Assembly: GCA_035545735.1 (NCBI GenBank)
Contig: DASZXS010000027.1
Coordinates: 248,001-312,000 of the forward strand
Source: JAJYKC01 sp035545735
GTDB taxonomy: Bacteria; Acidobacteriota; Terriglobia; Bryobacterales; Bryobacteraceae
DNA: 64,000 bases
Direction: 5' to 3'
This document shows positions 26,746 through 35,037 of this stretch, piece by piece. A program made the translations under genes and the position numbers. Below the pieces are notes generated by a model, which saw only the letters and a list, made by a program, of their open reading frames with translations, did not search any database and had not been told where the DNA came from. Each line of letters opens with the position of its first letter. Within the stretch, counting starts at the first letter, position 1.

Positions 26746-28169
26746 GGTAAACGGCGCAGGCGCTCCGCGATTCCAACTTCGCCTTCCGGACGAAGCAGCG
26801 GGAAAAGGATCACGTCCCGGATAGATCGTGAATTGGTGAGAATCATCACCAGGCGGTCAATGCCGACGCCCTCGCCTCCCGCCGGCGGCATGCCGTAGCA
26901 GAGCGCGCGAATATAATCCTCGTCCATCTGGTGCGCCTCTTCGTCGCCCTTCGCTTTCAAGTCGAGCTGCGCTTCGAAGCGGCGGCGCTGCTCCTGGGGA
27001 TCGTTCAGCTCCGTGTAGGCATTGGCGATCTCCATGCCGGCGATGTAGAGTTCAAAACGCTCCACGAAGTCCGGGTCGTCCGGTTTCTGCTTGGAGAGCG
27101 GAGAGACCTCCGTCGGGTGGTCGTAGATGATCGTCGGTTGGATCAAAGTGGATTCGACGCTGCGCTCGAACGCATCCATCAGAACCCTACCGGAGAGGGA
27201 GTGGTCGCCCACGGCTTCGCGCATGCTCATCCGCCGGACGTTGCCGAAGTCGATGCTCGCGCCCTGATATTCGACCACGGTTCCCCCGGTCGCGTCGATG
27301 GCGGCCTGTTTCAGCAATTCGGCGGTGAGGTCCATCAGACCCTGGTAGTCCGTGTATGCCTGATAGAACTCGAGCATCGTGAATTCCGGATTGTGGTGCG
27401 TGGAAACGCCCTCGTTGCGGAAATTCCGGTTGATCTCATAGACCCGGTCAAGCCCGCCCACCAGCAATCTTTTCAGATATAACTCCGGGGCGATGCGAAG
27501 GTAGAGATCGATGTCGAGCGTGTTGTGATGCGTGGTGAAGGGGCGCGCCGCCGCTCCGCCGTAAAGCGGCTGCATCATTGGCGTTTCCACTTCGAGAAAT
27601 CCCCGCTCCTCCAGTTGGCGCCGCAGGGAAGAGATCAACTTTGAACGCGTGGAGAAGACGCGCGCGACTTCGGGATTCGCAATCAGGTCGAGATAACGCT
27701 GGCGGTAGCGAGTCTCCACATCCTCCAGCCCGTGCCATTTTTCGGGCATGGCAAGCAGCGTTTTCGAGAGAAAGTCCAGGCGCTCGGCATGAATGCTGAG
27801 TTCGCCCGTGCGGGTGCGGAACAGATAGCCTTCGACGCCAATGATGTCGCCCAGGTCGAGCAGCTCCCACAGCGCATAATCCTGTTCGGAGAGACTGTCC
27901 TTGCGGACATAAATCTGCAGCCGCTCCGAGCCCTGGCGCAAATGCGCGAAAGCCGCTTTGCCCATGCGGCGGATCGTTTCGATACGGCCGGTGATCCGCA
28001 CCGGAATGCGAGGCTCCAGTTCTTCCGCGCTCTTTGCGCCATATTCACTGAGAATCGCCGGGATCGTGTGCGTGAAATCATACCGGCGTCCGTACGGCCG
28101 GTAGCCGAGAGCTTCAATCTGGGCAATGCGCGAGTAGCGCTGCTCGAACAAGTCCTCTTCCAATGACAA
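26742..28169 (-). CDS. lysS: Lysine--tRNA ligase, class II
   Basis: This 475-residue class II synthetase charges tRNA-Lys in the cytoplasm. The start is TTG at 28167-28169, chosen because an AGGAGA site lies seven bases upstream and no ATG is available. An OB-fold anticodon domain occupies about residues 50-150. The catalytic core shows motif 1 (LIANPEVARVFSTRSKL), motif 2 (RVYEINRNFRNEGVSTHHNPEFTMLE) and motif 3 (PPAGGEGVGIDRLVMIL). Length and motifs are normal. It heads a chain with the LolC-type gene. Confidence 0.97.
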   Translation of the reverse strand: MSLEEDLFEQRYSRIAQIEALGYRPYGRRYDFTHTIPAILSEYGAKSAEELEPRIPVRITGRIETIRRMGKAAFAHLRQGSERLQIYVRKDSLSEQDYALWELLDLGDIIGVEGYLFRTRTGELSIHAERLDFLSKTLLAMPEKWHGLEDVETRYRQRYLDLIANPEVARVFSTRSKLISSLRRQLEERGFLEVETPMMQPLYGGAAARPFTTHHNTLDIDLYLRIAPELYLKRLLVGGLDRVYEINRNFRNEGVSTHHNPEFTMLEFYQAYTDYQGLMDLTAELLKQAAIDATGGTVVEYQGASIDFGNVRRMSMREAVGDHSLSGRVLMDAFERSVESTLIQPTIIYDHPTEVSPLSKQKPDDPDFVERFELYIAGMEIANAYTELNDPQEQRRRFEAQLDLKAKGDEEAHQMDEDYIRALCYGMPPAGGEGVGIDRLVMILTNSRSIRDVILFPLLRPEGEVGIAERLRRLP

Positions 28170-28286
28170 TAGAGAGTCTCCTGATGGGAAGGCAGGCCAA
28201 ATTACGGACCTTTTCGCATTATAAAGGACGGTTCCCCGCGCCGGCTCGGCATGGCAACGGCACCGCGCCTCATGAGGCGGACCAAG

Positions 28287-29408
28287 TCAGGCCAGCGACC
28301 ACGTCGCCTGGCGCAGCACCGCGCCGTGTTGGCCTTTGAGCGTCTCGTACCAAACCGTCAGGAGGCTTCCGCCGGCAAGTTCCACGGTGGACGGATAGCC
28401 GAGGTCGCCACTCGCTCCGTCGTCTGAAATCACAATTGGCTCGGACCACGTGCGGCCCCGGTCCGAACTGAGGCGGGCCTGGTTGCCGAACGGCGCGTGC
28501 CGGTACCCGTAGGTCATCAGCAGGCGGCCGTCGCGAAGCCGCAGAAGGTGTGACGGAAAGCCCCGAACGCCAATCGGATGCGGCGCGCTCCACGTGCGTC
28601 CACCGTCGGAGCTTTCGCATTGCAAGGTTTCGCCGTGGTTCTCCCGATTGTGATTGCGGATATGCGCGAGAACGCGGCCGCCGCCGGCGTCGACGGCGTG
28701 AAGCTCGTGATACTCTTCGACGGAATCGCCGGCGCGCGCGGGAATATCCGACAGCCAGCGCCAGCTCTGGCCGTCATCAGACGATTCGCACACGCCCACG
28801 CGTGTGCCAGGCTCCCAGAGTTGTTTGCCGGCGTAGAGCAGCCTTCCGCCGGCGAGCGACACCGGGCCATGCGGGCTGTTCAGCGGCACGCGAAACGGCG
28901 CGGACCACGTCATACCGCCATCGGTGGAGCGGAGCATCCACGTTCCCAGAAGCGCCTTCCGCTGCGTCTCCGAAGCGCGCCGATTCACCGCGCGCCAGCG
29001 CTCCAGTTTTTCGGCGGGCCAGCCGCGCGCGCCATCCAGCACGGACTGGTAGGCGAGCGATGTGAACGTAGTCACCAGCAAAGTTCCGGCCGCGGTTTCA
29101 TGCACGCCGGAATCCCGGTCGTCGATGGGAGAGTCCATCAGGACTTCCGGCCAGCTCCAGGTTTGTCCGTTGTCGGTGGACCGGATGATCTCCACGCGGC
29201 CGAACGGGCACACGTGCGCTTCCCGGCCCCCGGAGTAAGTCACCACCAGCTCGCCGTTCGTGCGGCGAACCAGTGTCGGCCATCCGTGATAGAACTGGGG
29301 CTGCCGGCTGATCGTAGCGCCGGGCCCTGCCGTGGCGTGCCCCGCACCGCGCGCCGGACCGGCTGCCGCCAGCGCAGCGTACGAAACAAAATTCCGGCGG
29401 GTCAGCAT
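28287..29408 (-). CDS. Secreted sialidase/BNR-repeat (Asp-box) protein
   Basis: The ATG at 29406-29408 gives 373 residues beginning MLTRRNFVSYAALAAAG, a Tat-type leader. Five Asp-box repeats are visible: STDNGQTW, STDGGMTW, SSDDGQSW, SSDGGRTW and SSDRGRTW. They imply a six-bladed sialidase-like propeller with PTLVRRTNGELVVTYSGGRE as the first blade. It may be an exo-sialidase or a non-hydrolytic lectin-like protein; an arginine triad cannot be assigned by eye. It diverges from the GT2 gene across 37 bases. Confidence 0.82.
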   Translation of the reverse strand: MLTRRNFVSYAALAAAGPARGAGHATAGPGATISRQPQFYHGWPTLVRRTNGELVVTYSGGREAHVCPFGRVEIIRSTDNGQTWSWPEVLMDSPIDDRDSGVHETAAGTLLVTTFTSLAYQSVLDGARGWPAEKLERWRAVNRRASETQRKALLGTWMLRSTDGGMTWSAPFRVPLNSPHGPVSLAGGRLLYAGKQLWEPGTRVGVCESSDDGQSWRWLSDIPARAGDSVEEYHELHAVDAGGGRVLAHIRNHNRENHGETLQCESSDGGRTWSAPHPIGVRGFPSHLLRLRDGRLLMTYGYRHAPFGNQARLSSDRGRTWSEPIVISDDGASGDLGYPSTVELAGGSLLTVWYETLKGQHGAVLRQATWSLA

Positions 29409-29445
29409 CCGGTCAGGATGACATGCGCGGCGATGTGCGATCAAC

Positions 29446-30210
29446 ATGTCCCGATATAATTGGCGATTGCGATCCATTTCCATCATCATTCCCGCATATA
29501 ACGAGGCCCGGCGTCTTCCCGGCACTCTTCGCCGTGTACTCGACTGGCTTGGCCAGCAGGAATTTTCCTTTTGCGAAATCCTTGTAGTCGACGATGGGTC
29601 GCGGGATGAGACGGCTTCGCTGGCGGAGGATCTTGCGCGCGCCCACCCGGTAGTCCGCGTCCTGAAAAATCCGGGCAATCGAGGAAAAGGCTATGCGGTG
29701 CGCCACGGCATGTTGGAAGCAAGAGGCGCTTGGGTTCTTTTCACCGACGCCGACCTGTCCACTCCCATTGAGGAAGTGAAAACCCTCTATTGCCGTGCCC
29801 GGGAAGGAAAGGCCGCGATCGCGATCGGATCGCGCGCGCTCGATCCCTCGCTGGTCGAGGTGCACCAGGCGGCCTTGCGCGAATGGTCCGGAAAGATCTT
29901 CAATTTCGCCATGCGCGCCATCACCGGCCTGCGATTTCGCGATACCCAATGCGGATTCAAGCTCTTCGAACGGGGGGCCGCGCGCCAGGTGTTTTCGCGC
30001 CAGAAACTGGACGGTTTCAGCTTCGATGTCGAGGCGCTTTTCATCGCCCGGAGGCTCTCCCTCCCGGTGGTGGAAGTCCCGGTGCGCTGGAGAAATGTGG
30101 AAGGAACGAAGGTCGGCGCGCTCAACGGCGTGCAGTCGTTCACCGATTTGCTTCGCATTCGCTGGAACGGCGCGAAGAGGATTTACGGCGCCGCGGCGGA
30201 CGCGGAGTAA
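29446..30210 (+). CDS. Glycosyltransferase family 2 (dolichyl/undecaprenyl-phosphate sugar synthase type)
   Basis: This 254-residue GT-A enzyme shows SIIIPAYNEARRLPGTL, the nucleotide-binding VDDGSRDET, GKGYAVRHGMLEARG, the DxD-type FTDADLSTPIEE, and DTQCGFKLFERGAARQVF followed by EVPVRWRNVEGTKV. This set is typical of dolichyl-phosphate glucose/mannose synthases, which load a sugar onto a polyprenyl phosphate. Such a product is what the ArnT-like enzyme at 23745 would use, but they are separate transcription units. No membrane anchor helix is present. Confidence 0.9.
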   Translation: MSRYNWRLRSISIIIPAYNEARRLPGTLRRVLDWLGQQEFSFCEILVVDDGSRDETASLAEDLARAHPVVRVLKNPGNRGKGYAVRHGMLEARGAWVLFTDADLSTPIEEVKTLYCRAREGKAAIAIGSRALDPSLVEVHQAALREWSGKIFNFAMRAITGLRFRDTQCGFKLFERGAARQVFSRQKLDGFSFDVEALFIARRLSLPVVEVPVRWRNVEGTKVGALNGVQSFTDLLRIRWNGAKRIYGAAADAE

Positions 30211-30213
30211 GCG

Positions 30214-31020
30214 TCAGCGGCCGAAATTCAGGAACATGAGGGCGAAGGAAGCCGCGGTAAGTAGAAGGCAAAGGCCGGCGGCGCCCCGGATGAGGGGTTC
30301 CTTCCACAGCGCGCGCGCCCGGGGGGTTCCGCACACGTAAGCAACCGCGAATCCGCTGATGACGCCGCCGATGTGCGCCGCGTTGTCGGTGGCGAAGAAC
30401 GGAAGGAAGCCCATCAGCAATCCATAAATCGCCCAACGCACATACAGCGCCTTGGCGTACGACCCCAGCGCGGACTTGTCGGTAACGCCGAAAGCGATCA
30501 TCGCGCCGATGAGGCCGAAGATTCCCGCCGACGCCCCAATCGAAATGCCGGCATAAATAAAAGAGCTGGCGAGGAAACCAGCCACGGTCGCCACGAAATA
30601 GTAGACGATGAAGCGGCTGGTGCCATAGATCATCTCCACCTCGGCGCCGATGTCGAACAGCACCCAGGAGTTCATCAGAATATGAATCCATCCGCCGTGC
30701 AGGAAACCGGCCGTGACCAGACGCCACCACTCTCCCTGCATGTAGGCATAGGGCAGTTTGGCTCCGAACATCATCAGCGTGGCGTTTTCCGGCGTTCCGG
30801 TTCGCATGCTGTAAAGTGAAGTTGCAGCGAACAGCGCCGCGTTGAGGATCAGGATGACGACCGTGGTGAACCGGGCTTGAGGGATCAGCCCGCCGAGAAT
30901 TTCACCGGGGTTGCGCCGGTCTACCGCGCGCGGCCCCACTGGAACGTTGCAGTAGGGACAGACCCGGTCGGAGGTAGTGATGAAGGCCCGGCAATTGGGG
31001 CACATGCGGCGCTTATCCAT
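30214..31020 (-). CDS. Rhomboid family intramembrane serine protease with N-terminal zinc ribbon
   Basis: This 268-residue protein has a zinc ribbon at residues 7-25 (CPNCRAF, then CPYCNVPVG), then a six-helix rhomboid core. The catalytic serine sits in GASAGIFGLIGA and the catalytic histidine in NAAHIGGVISGF; GGWIHILMNSWVL supplies the oxyanion/structural His and Asn. It cleaves membrane-spanning substrates. A good ribosome site (AAAGGA) fixes the start at 31018-31020. It is divergent from the M48 gene, with starts almost touching. Confidence 0.92.
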   Translation of the reverse strand: MDKRRMCPNCRAFITTSDRVCPYCNVPVGPRAVDRRNPGEILGGLIPQARFTTVVILILNAALFAATSLYSMRTGTPENATLMMFGAKLPYAYMQGEWWRLVTAGFLHGGWIHILMNSWVLFDIGAEVEMIYGTSRFIVYYFVATVAGFLASSFIYAGISIGASAGIFGLIGAMIAFGVTDKSALGSYAKALYVRWAIYGLLMGFLPFFATDNAAHIGGVISGFAVAYVCGTPRARALWKEPLIRGAAGLCLLLTAASFALMFLNFGR

Positions 31021-31021
31021 G

Positions 31022-32263
31022 ATGAATGTCCTTTCATTCTACCGGGCCGCCGTGATCGCTCTATTCTTCTGTGCCCCGGTCGTGCACGCGGCCCAGCTAA
31101 ACGACGCATCGTCACGGGAGCCGGAAACGCCCTCCCAGTACACGCTCACGCCCGAGAAACGGGCGCAGGCCAAGACTTACGCGCAGCAGCGTCATCTGAT
31201 TTATTTCGCCGGCGAGGCGCTTATGTTCGCGGCTCTGGGCGCGCTAGCCCGGTTCGGCCTCCCGCGCCGGATCGGAAGGCGGGGCATCGTTCCAGCCACG
31301 CTGCTGGTTCTGCTGGCGGTGCAGTTGCCGCTCGATGCCTACAGTGAGTCCCTGTCGCGCTTCTACGGGCAATCCATTCAGGACTGGCCTTCCTGGTTCG
31401 TGGATGAGGGGAAGATTTGGGCCATCACCCTGGTGGTGGGGACGGCGCTTCTCTGGGGGATCTACGCGCTGGTCCGCCGGAGTCCGCGGCGCTGGTGGCT
31501 CTACGCCTGGCTCTGCTCCATTCCGCTCCAGCTTGCCGCGGTATTTTTGAGCCCCCTGGTTCTCGAACCGATGTTCTTCCGGTTCCAGCCATTAGAAAAG
31601 GACCATCCGGCGCTTGTCATCCGCATCGAGCAAATCCTCCATCGCGCGCGTGTGCAAATCCCGGCCGCGCGCTTGCTGGAGATGAAAGCCAGTGAGAAGA
31701 CCAACTCCCTGAACGCCTATGTCTCCGGATTCGGCTCATCCAAGCGGCTGGTGTTGTGGGATACCATCATCGCGAAAGAAGACCCCGCGGCCCTGTTGAC
31801 CACCGTTGGCCATGAACTCGGACACTACGTCCTGCATCACATCCGGGATGGACTGATCTTCTCGGCCGCGCTCACCCTGGCTGGCTTTCTGTGTCTCGAA
31901 CTTCTCATGAGGCTTCGCCGCGGTGGAGAGCCATGGGGGGATTGGCAAACCGTTCCGTGGTTCCTGCTGGCGGCCTTTGCCCTGATTTTCGTCTCCACGC
32001 CCCTGGTGAACGGCTTCAGCCGCCATCTGGAACACGAGGCGGACCGCTATGCGCTGGAAGTGACACACGGCATCGTACCGGACGCCGGCGCGGCGGCCGC
32101 CAGGGCGTTTCAAGTGGAAGGAGAGAGCGCGCTGGCGGATCCGGACCCGGGCCCGTTGATTCGTTTTTGGCTCTATGACCATCCTCCGCTCGCGGAGCGG
32201 TTGAAGTTTTCCCTGGCCTACAATCCCTGGAAGGAGGGGCTGGCGCCGCGGTACGTGCGGTGA
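31022..32263 (+). CDS. M48 family (Ste24/HtpX-like) membrane metalloprotease
   Basis: This protein is about 413 residues from ATG 31022 (31019 is equally possible, and neither has a clear ribosome site). It starts with a signal-like segment (SFYRAAVIALFFCAPVVHA). Several membrane helices flank the gluzincin motif HELGHYVLHH, with the downstream ligand segment FSRHLEHEADRYAL. The C-terminal phrase YDHPPLAERLKF is typical of Ste24/CAAX-type M48 enzymes, which degrade or process membrane proteins. It shares its control region with the rhomboid protease gene. Confidence 0.9.
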   Translation: MNVLSFYRAAVIALFFCAPVVHAAQLNDASSREPETPSQYTLTPEKRAQAKTYAQQRHLIYFAGEALMFAALGALARFGLPRRIGRRGIVPATLLVLLAVQLPLDAYSESLSRFYGQSIQDWPSWFVDEGKIWAITLVVGTALLWGIYALVRRSPRRWWLYAWLCSIPLQLAAVFLSPLVLEPMFFRFQPLEKDHPALVIRIEQILHRARVQIPAARLLEMKASEKTNSLNAYVSGFGSSKRLVLWDTIIAKEDPAALLTTVGHELGHYVLHHIRDGLIFSAALTLAGFLCLELLMRLRRGGEPWGDWQTVPWFLLAAFALIFVSTPLVNGFSRHLEHEADRYALEVTHGIVPDAGAAAARAFQVEGESALADPDPGPLIRFWLYDHPPLAERLKFSLAYNPWKEGLAPRYVR

Positions 32264-32309
32264 GACTACCCGCACGCCCACCTCAGACCTTGATAAAATC
32301 AATTCTCCC

Positions 32310-33095
32310 ATGAGCAAGACAGAAGCCGAGTACCGGCGGGACATTATCGAGATCGGAAAGCTCGTCTTTCAAAAAGGATGGGTCGCCGCGAACGACGGCA
32401 ATATTTCCATTCGTCTGGATGATGACCGGGTTCTTTGCACGCCCACCGCAATTTGCAAAGGCATGATGGGGCCGGACGATCTCATCATCTGCAATATGGA
32501 CGGGTGCAAGGTGCAGGGCTCTCGCGAAAGGACTTCCGAGATTGCCATGCACCTTACGATTTACGGGATCCGCCCGGACGTCCGGTCGGTGGTGCATGCG
32601 CATCCGCCGGTCGCGACCGGATTCGCCGCTGCCGGCCGTGCTCTGAACATGGCGCTGCTCCCGGAAGTGGTGATCAATCTTGGTTCGGTCCCGCTCGCAA
32701 GCTACGGATTGCCGGGCACTCCCGCGCTCACGGCCGGTATGCTGGAATACATCCCCAAGTATGACGCCCTGCTGATGGAAAACCACGGAGCGGTCGCGTA
32801 CGGTACGGATGTCCACAAGGCCTATTTCAATCTGGAGACGGTGGAGCATTTCGCCCGCATCACGCTGGTGGCTGAACTGCTGGGAGGCGCTCGTCCGCTG
32901 CCTCGCGTAGAGGTGCAGAAGCTGTTTGAATCGCGCGAACGCTACGCCGTGAAGTCGAACGCGACGCTGGAAGCGGGTGCGCCCTTGGTGGCCGAGGACA
33001 TGCCCGCGCGTTCCGGCTCGTCAACCAATGCGCTTCGGGAAGAAATTCGCGCCATCGTGGAGGAGACTCTGCGCGGGCGTGGGGTGCTCGCCTGA
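32310..33095 (+). CDS. Class II aldolase/adducin family protein with encapsulation-peptide-like tail
   Basis: This 261-residue protein is a zinc-dependent class II aldolase (L-fuculose-1-phosphate/rhamnulose-1-phosphate aldolase type). Active-site elements are NDGNISIR, SEIAMHLTIYG, the zinc ligands in HAHPP and the histidine in ENHGAVAYG. Usual family length is near 215 residues. The extra C-terminus is a flexible linker (PARSGSSTN) followed by a short amphipathic helix (ALREEIRAIVEETLRG). That layout resembles peptides that target aldolases into bacterial microcompartments. No shell-protein genes lie in the window. The exact sugar phosphate is unknown. Confidence 0.9.
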   Translation: MSKTEAEYRRDIIEIGKLVFQKGWVAANDGNISIRLDDDRVLCTPTAICKGMMGPDDLIICNMDGCKVQGSRERTSEIAMHLTIYGIRPDVRSVVHAHPPVATGFAAAGRALNMALLPEVVINLGSVPLASYGLPGTPALTAGMLEYIPKYDALLMENHGAVAYGTDVHKAYFNLETVEHFARITLVAELLGGARPLPRVEVQKLFESRERYAVKSNATLEAGAPLVAEDMPARSGSSTNALREEIRAIVEETLRGRGVLA

Positions 33096-33104
33096 TCCCG
33101 CCGG

Positions 33105-33761
33105 CTAACTCTGCGCCGCAGTCTCTCCGGTGGCCTCGATTGGCTCCATCGGATTCTGGTCGCCGGGTTGCCTCGGGCGGCGGCGCTTGCTGCGATGCTC
33201 CTTACCTTGCATCTTGACCAGGATCGCCGCCAGCAGCAGGATCAACACCAGCTTCGCAATTTCCACGGCGTTGTATAGCATGTGCATGCGCCCGGCGCTC
33301 GATTCCGGCACCGGAGGCGAATTCTGGCTTGGAAAAGTCCGGGCTTGTTCGAAGAAGAGGATTTCCGGCGTCACCCAAAAGTGCTGGAAGGCCACCAGCA
33401 CCATCGCCGAGATTACCAGGATGATGAGTCCGCGCTTCCGGCTATCGGCCAGCAGCACCGCGGCCACAGCGGCGCCGAGCAGCAGTTGCAGCCGTTCCCA
33501 CTGGGCATAGTAGTCCCGATTCAACTCCACGGCCATGGCTCGCAGGAGACCGCGCGCAATGGGACGGCTGCGGGAAATCGCGATGCTGCGAATCTCGGGA
33601 ATGGTGGATTCCAGCATGCGGTCCGCCGCGGCGAGATTGCCCGAGGTAATATGGCTCACAGCGACGCTCCCAAGGAACCACGCGCCCAGCAACCAGCAGG
33701 CAATCCGGCGAAAGTGCATAAGTCTGCCAATTAGCCTAACGAGTCGGCGGGTACCGCGCAA
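33105..33761 (-). CDS. Hypothetical membrane protein
   Basis: This 218-residue protein (or 204 from the internal Met at 33719) has four hydrophobic helices: ACWLLGAWFLGSVAVS, LLLGAAVAAVLLA, LIILVISAMVLVAFQHFWV and IAKLVLILLLAAILV. The last is followed by a very basic tail (EHRSKRRRPRQPGD). It belongs to no family I recognise. The small gap to the convergent aldolase gene leaves no room for a terminator on either side. Confidence 0.7.
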   Translation of the reverse strand: MRGTRRLVRLIGRLMHFRRIACWLLGAWFLGSVAVSHITSGNLAAADRMLESTIPEIRSIAISRSRPIARGLLRAMAVELNRDYYAQWERLQLLLGAAVAAVLLADSRKRGLIILVISAMVLVAFQHFWVTPEILFFEQARTFPSQNSPPVPESSAGRMHMLYNAVEIAKLVLILLLAAILVKMQGKEHRSKRRRPRQPGDQNPMEPIEATGETAAQS

Positions 33762-33800
33762 GACCGCGGATGGATTCTGACGGGCGATGGATCTGTCCGC

Positions 33801-34304
33801 TCACGAGGTGGAGTGGCGGCTTCGCAGCCATCCGGTAACCTGGACCCGGTCGCCGGAAATCGCTCCCACCTCTACCGTGTAGAATCCGAATTTGCCTTCC
33901 ACTTCGACGCATTCGCCGGATTGAAACGGGTAGCGCTGGTGGGCGGGTTCGCCGTCAACGCGGACGGTCAGCAGCGCGCTCAACCGTGCCGGGATCACTT
34001 CGTCCACCAGCACCAGACAGCCGCCGTCGCTTGACGTCGCCGCCCGCCCTTTCGAAACCCAGCGGGTTGTGAGCACCACGGGGTCGGTGGAAACGCGCCG
34101 GGCGAGCGTTGGATTGGTCAGACGCGCCTGCTCGCGCTCCAGTTCTTCCACACGCCGCCTCAGTTTGTCCACGTCATCTCGCCGGAGCAGGCTGCGCGCG
34201 GATTCAAATACCACCCACCCGCCCGCGAGCACGACGAGAAGGAAAACAAACATCAAAATCGGAAGATTTTCGCGGACGAACCGGATGAAGACCTCATTAT
34301 CCAT
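33801..34304 (-). CDS. Hypothetical membrane-anchored protein with short coiled coil
   Basis: This 167-residue protein has one transmembrane helix at about residues 15-35 (LPILMFVFLLVVLAGGWVVF), a charged coiled coil (DDVDKLRRRVEELEREQARL) and a soluble beta-rich domain with paired hydrophobic strands (ALLTVRVDGEPAHQRYPF, then GECVEVEGKFGFYTVEVG). The C-terminal part is probably a small barrel, but no family is recognisable. It diverges from the BON gene across 120 bases that contain a perfect palindrome. Confidence 0.7.
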   Translation of the reverse strand: MDNEVFIRFVRENLPILMFVFLLVVLAGGWVVFESARSLLRRDDVDKLRRRVEELEREQARLTNPTLARRVSTDPVVLTTRWVSKGRAATSSDGGCLVLVDEVIPARLSALLTVRVDGEPAHQRYPFQSGECVEVEGKFGFYTVEVGAISGDRVQVTGWLRSRHSTS

Positions 34305-34327
34305 ATAGGCGGCGGAAGCTCATCATA

Positions 34328-34341
34328 TCTCGAATTCGAGA
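34328..34341. promoter_or_regulatory. Perfect 14-bp palindrome, possible operator
   Basis: The sequence TCTCGAATTCGAGA is its own reverse complement. It lies between the divergent genes starting at 34304 (minus) and 34425 (plus), 24 bases from the first and about 84 from the second. That is where a dimeric repressor would bind. It could be chance. Confidence 0.35.
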
Positions 34342-34424
34342 GTAAAGGTTCGTAAGTCAGGCAACTTCCGGGGCTCCGGTCTCATCTGTATAAGTGACTG
34401 ATATGGAAGGGGGTAAATGACAAA

Positions 34425-34985
34425 ATGAGAAAAATCTTCTTGAACAGCCGCTTCGTTTCCGCAGGTCTCGCGCTGGCGCTGGGATTTGCAAGTCTGCCGG
34501 TCTTACTCCACGCCTCCACCGGCCCCGATACGTTGAATTTAACGCAAAAAGTCCGGCACGAGCTTTTAATGCTGCCGTATTATACGGTGTTCGACGATCT
34601 GTCCTTTCAAATGAACGGGCATGAAGTGACTCTGATGGGCGATGTCCGTAATCCAACGCTGAAAGCTGACGCGGAGCGCGCGATAAAACGGCTGCCCGGC
34701 GTGGCGCTGGTGAAGAATGAGATCACCGTGCTTCCGTTGTCGCCCATGGACGACCGGATCCGTCTGGCGACCGTGCGCGCCATCTACGGATTTGGCCCCC
34801 TGCAGCGTTATTCGATGGGTGCGCATCCCTCGATTCGCATCATCGTGGACAACGGCAACGTGACGCTTACCGGCGTGGTGGCGAATGAAATGGACCGGAA
34901 TATCGCGTTTATGCGCGCCAACCAGGTATCCGGAGTGTTCTCGGTGACGAACGATCTCCGGATCGATACGCCGTCGAAAACCTAG
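34425..34985 (+). CDS. Periplasmic BON-domain protein (two BON domains)
   Basis: This 186-residue protein has a signal peptide (FVSAGLALALGFASLPVLLHA). The first BON domain is at about residues 45-105 (VRHELLMLPYYTVFDDLSFQMNGHEVTLMGDV, then AERAIKRLPGVALVKNEITVLP) and the second at about 110-180 (IRLATVRAIY, IRIIVDNGNVTLTGVVANEMDRNIAFMRANQVSGVFSVTNDL). BON domains bind phospholipid surfaces; OsmY-type relatives stabilise the envelope. It is followed by a strong terminator, so it is probably monocistronic. Confidence 0.9.
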   Translation: MRKIFLNSRFVSAGLALALGFASLPVLLHASTGPDTLNLTQKVRHELLMLPYYTVFDDLSFQMNGHEVTLMGDVRNPTLKADAERAIKRLPGVALVKNEITVLPLSPMDDRIRLATVRAIYGFGPLQRYSMGAHPSIRIIVDNGNVTLTGVVANEMDRNIAFMRANQVSGVFSVTNDLRIDTPSKT

Positions 34986-35006
34986 ATAGACAAGCTCCTT
35001 CCTACC

Positions 35007-35037
35007 GGCCGGCTCCCGAAAGGGGCCGGCCTTTTTT
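35007..35037 (+). terminator. Rho-independent terminator after the BON gene
   Basis: A 10-bp GC-rich stem pairs bases 35007-35016 with 35022-35031, with one G-U pair and a CGAAA loop. Six T residues follow at 35032-35037. It sits 22 bases after the BON stop codon and just before the convergent DinB stop. Confidence 0.9.
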
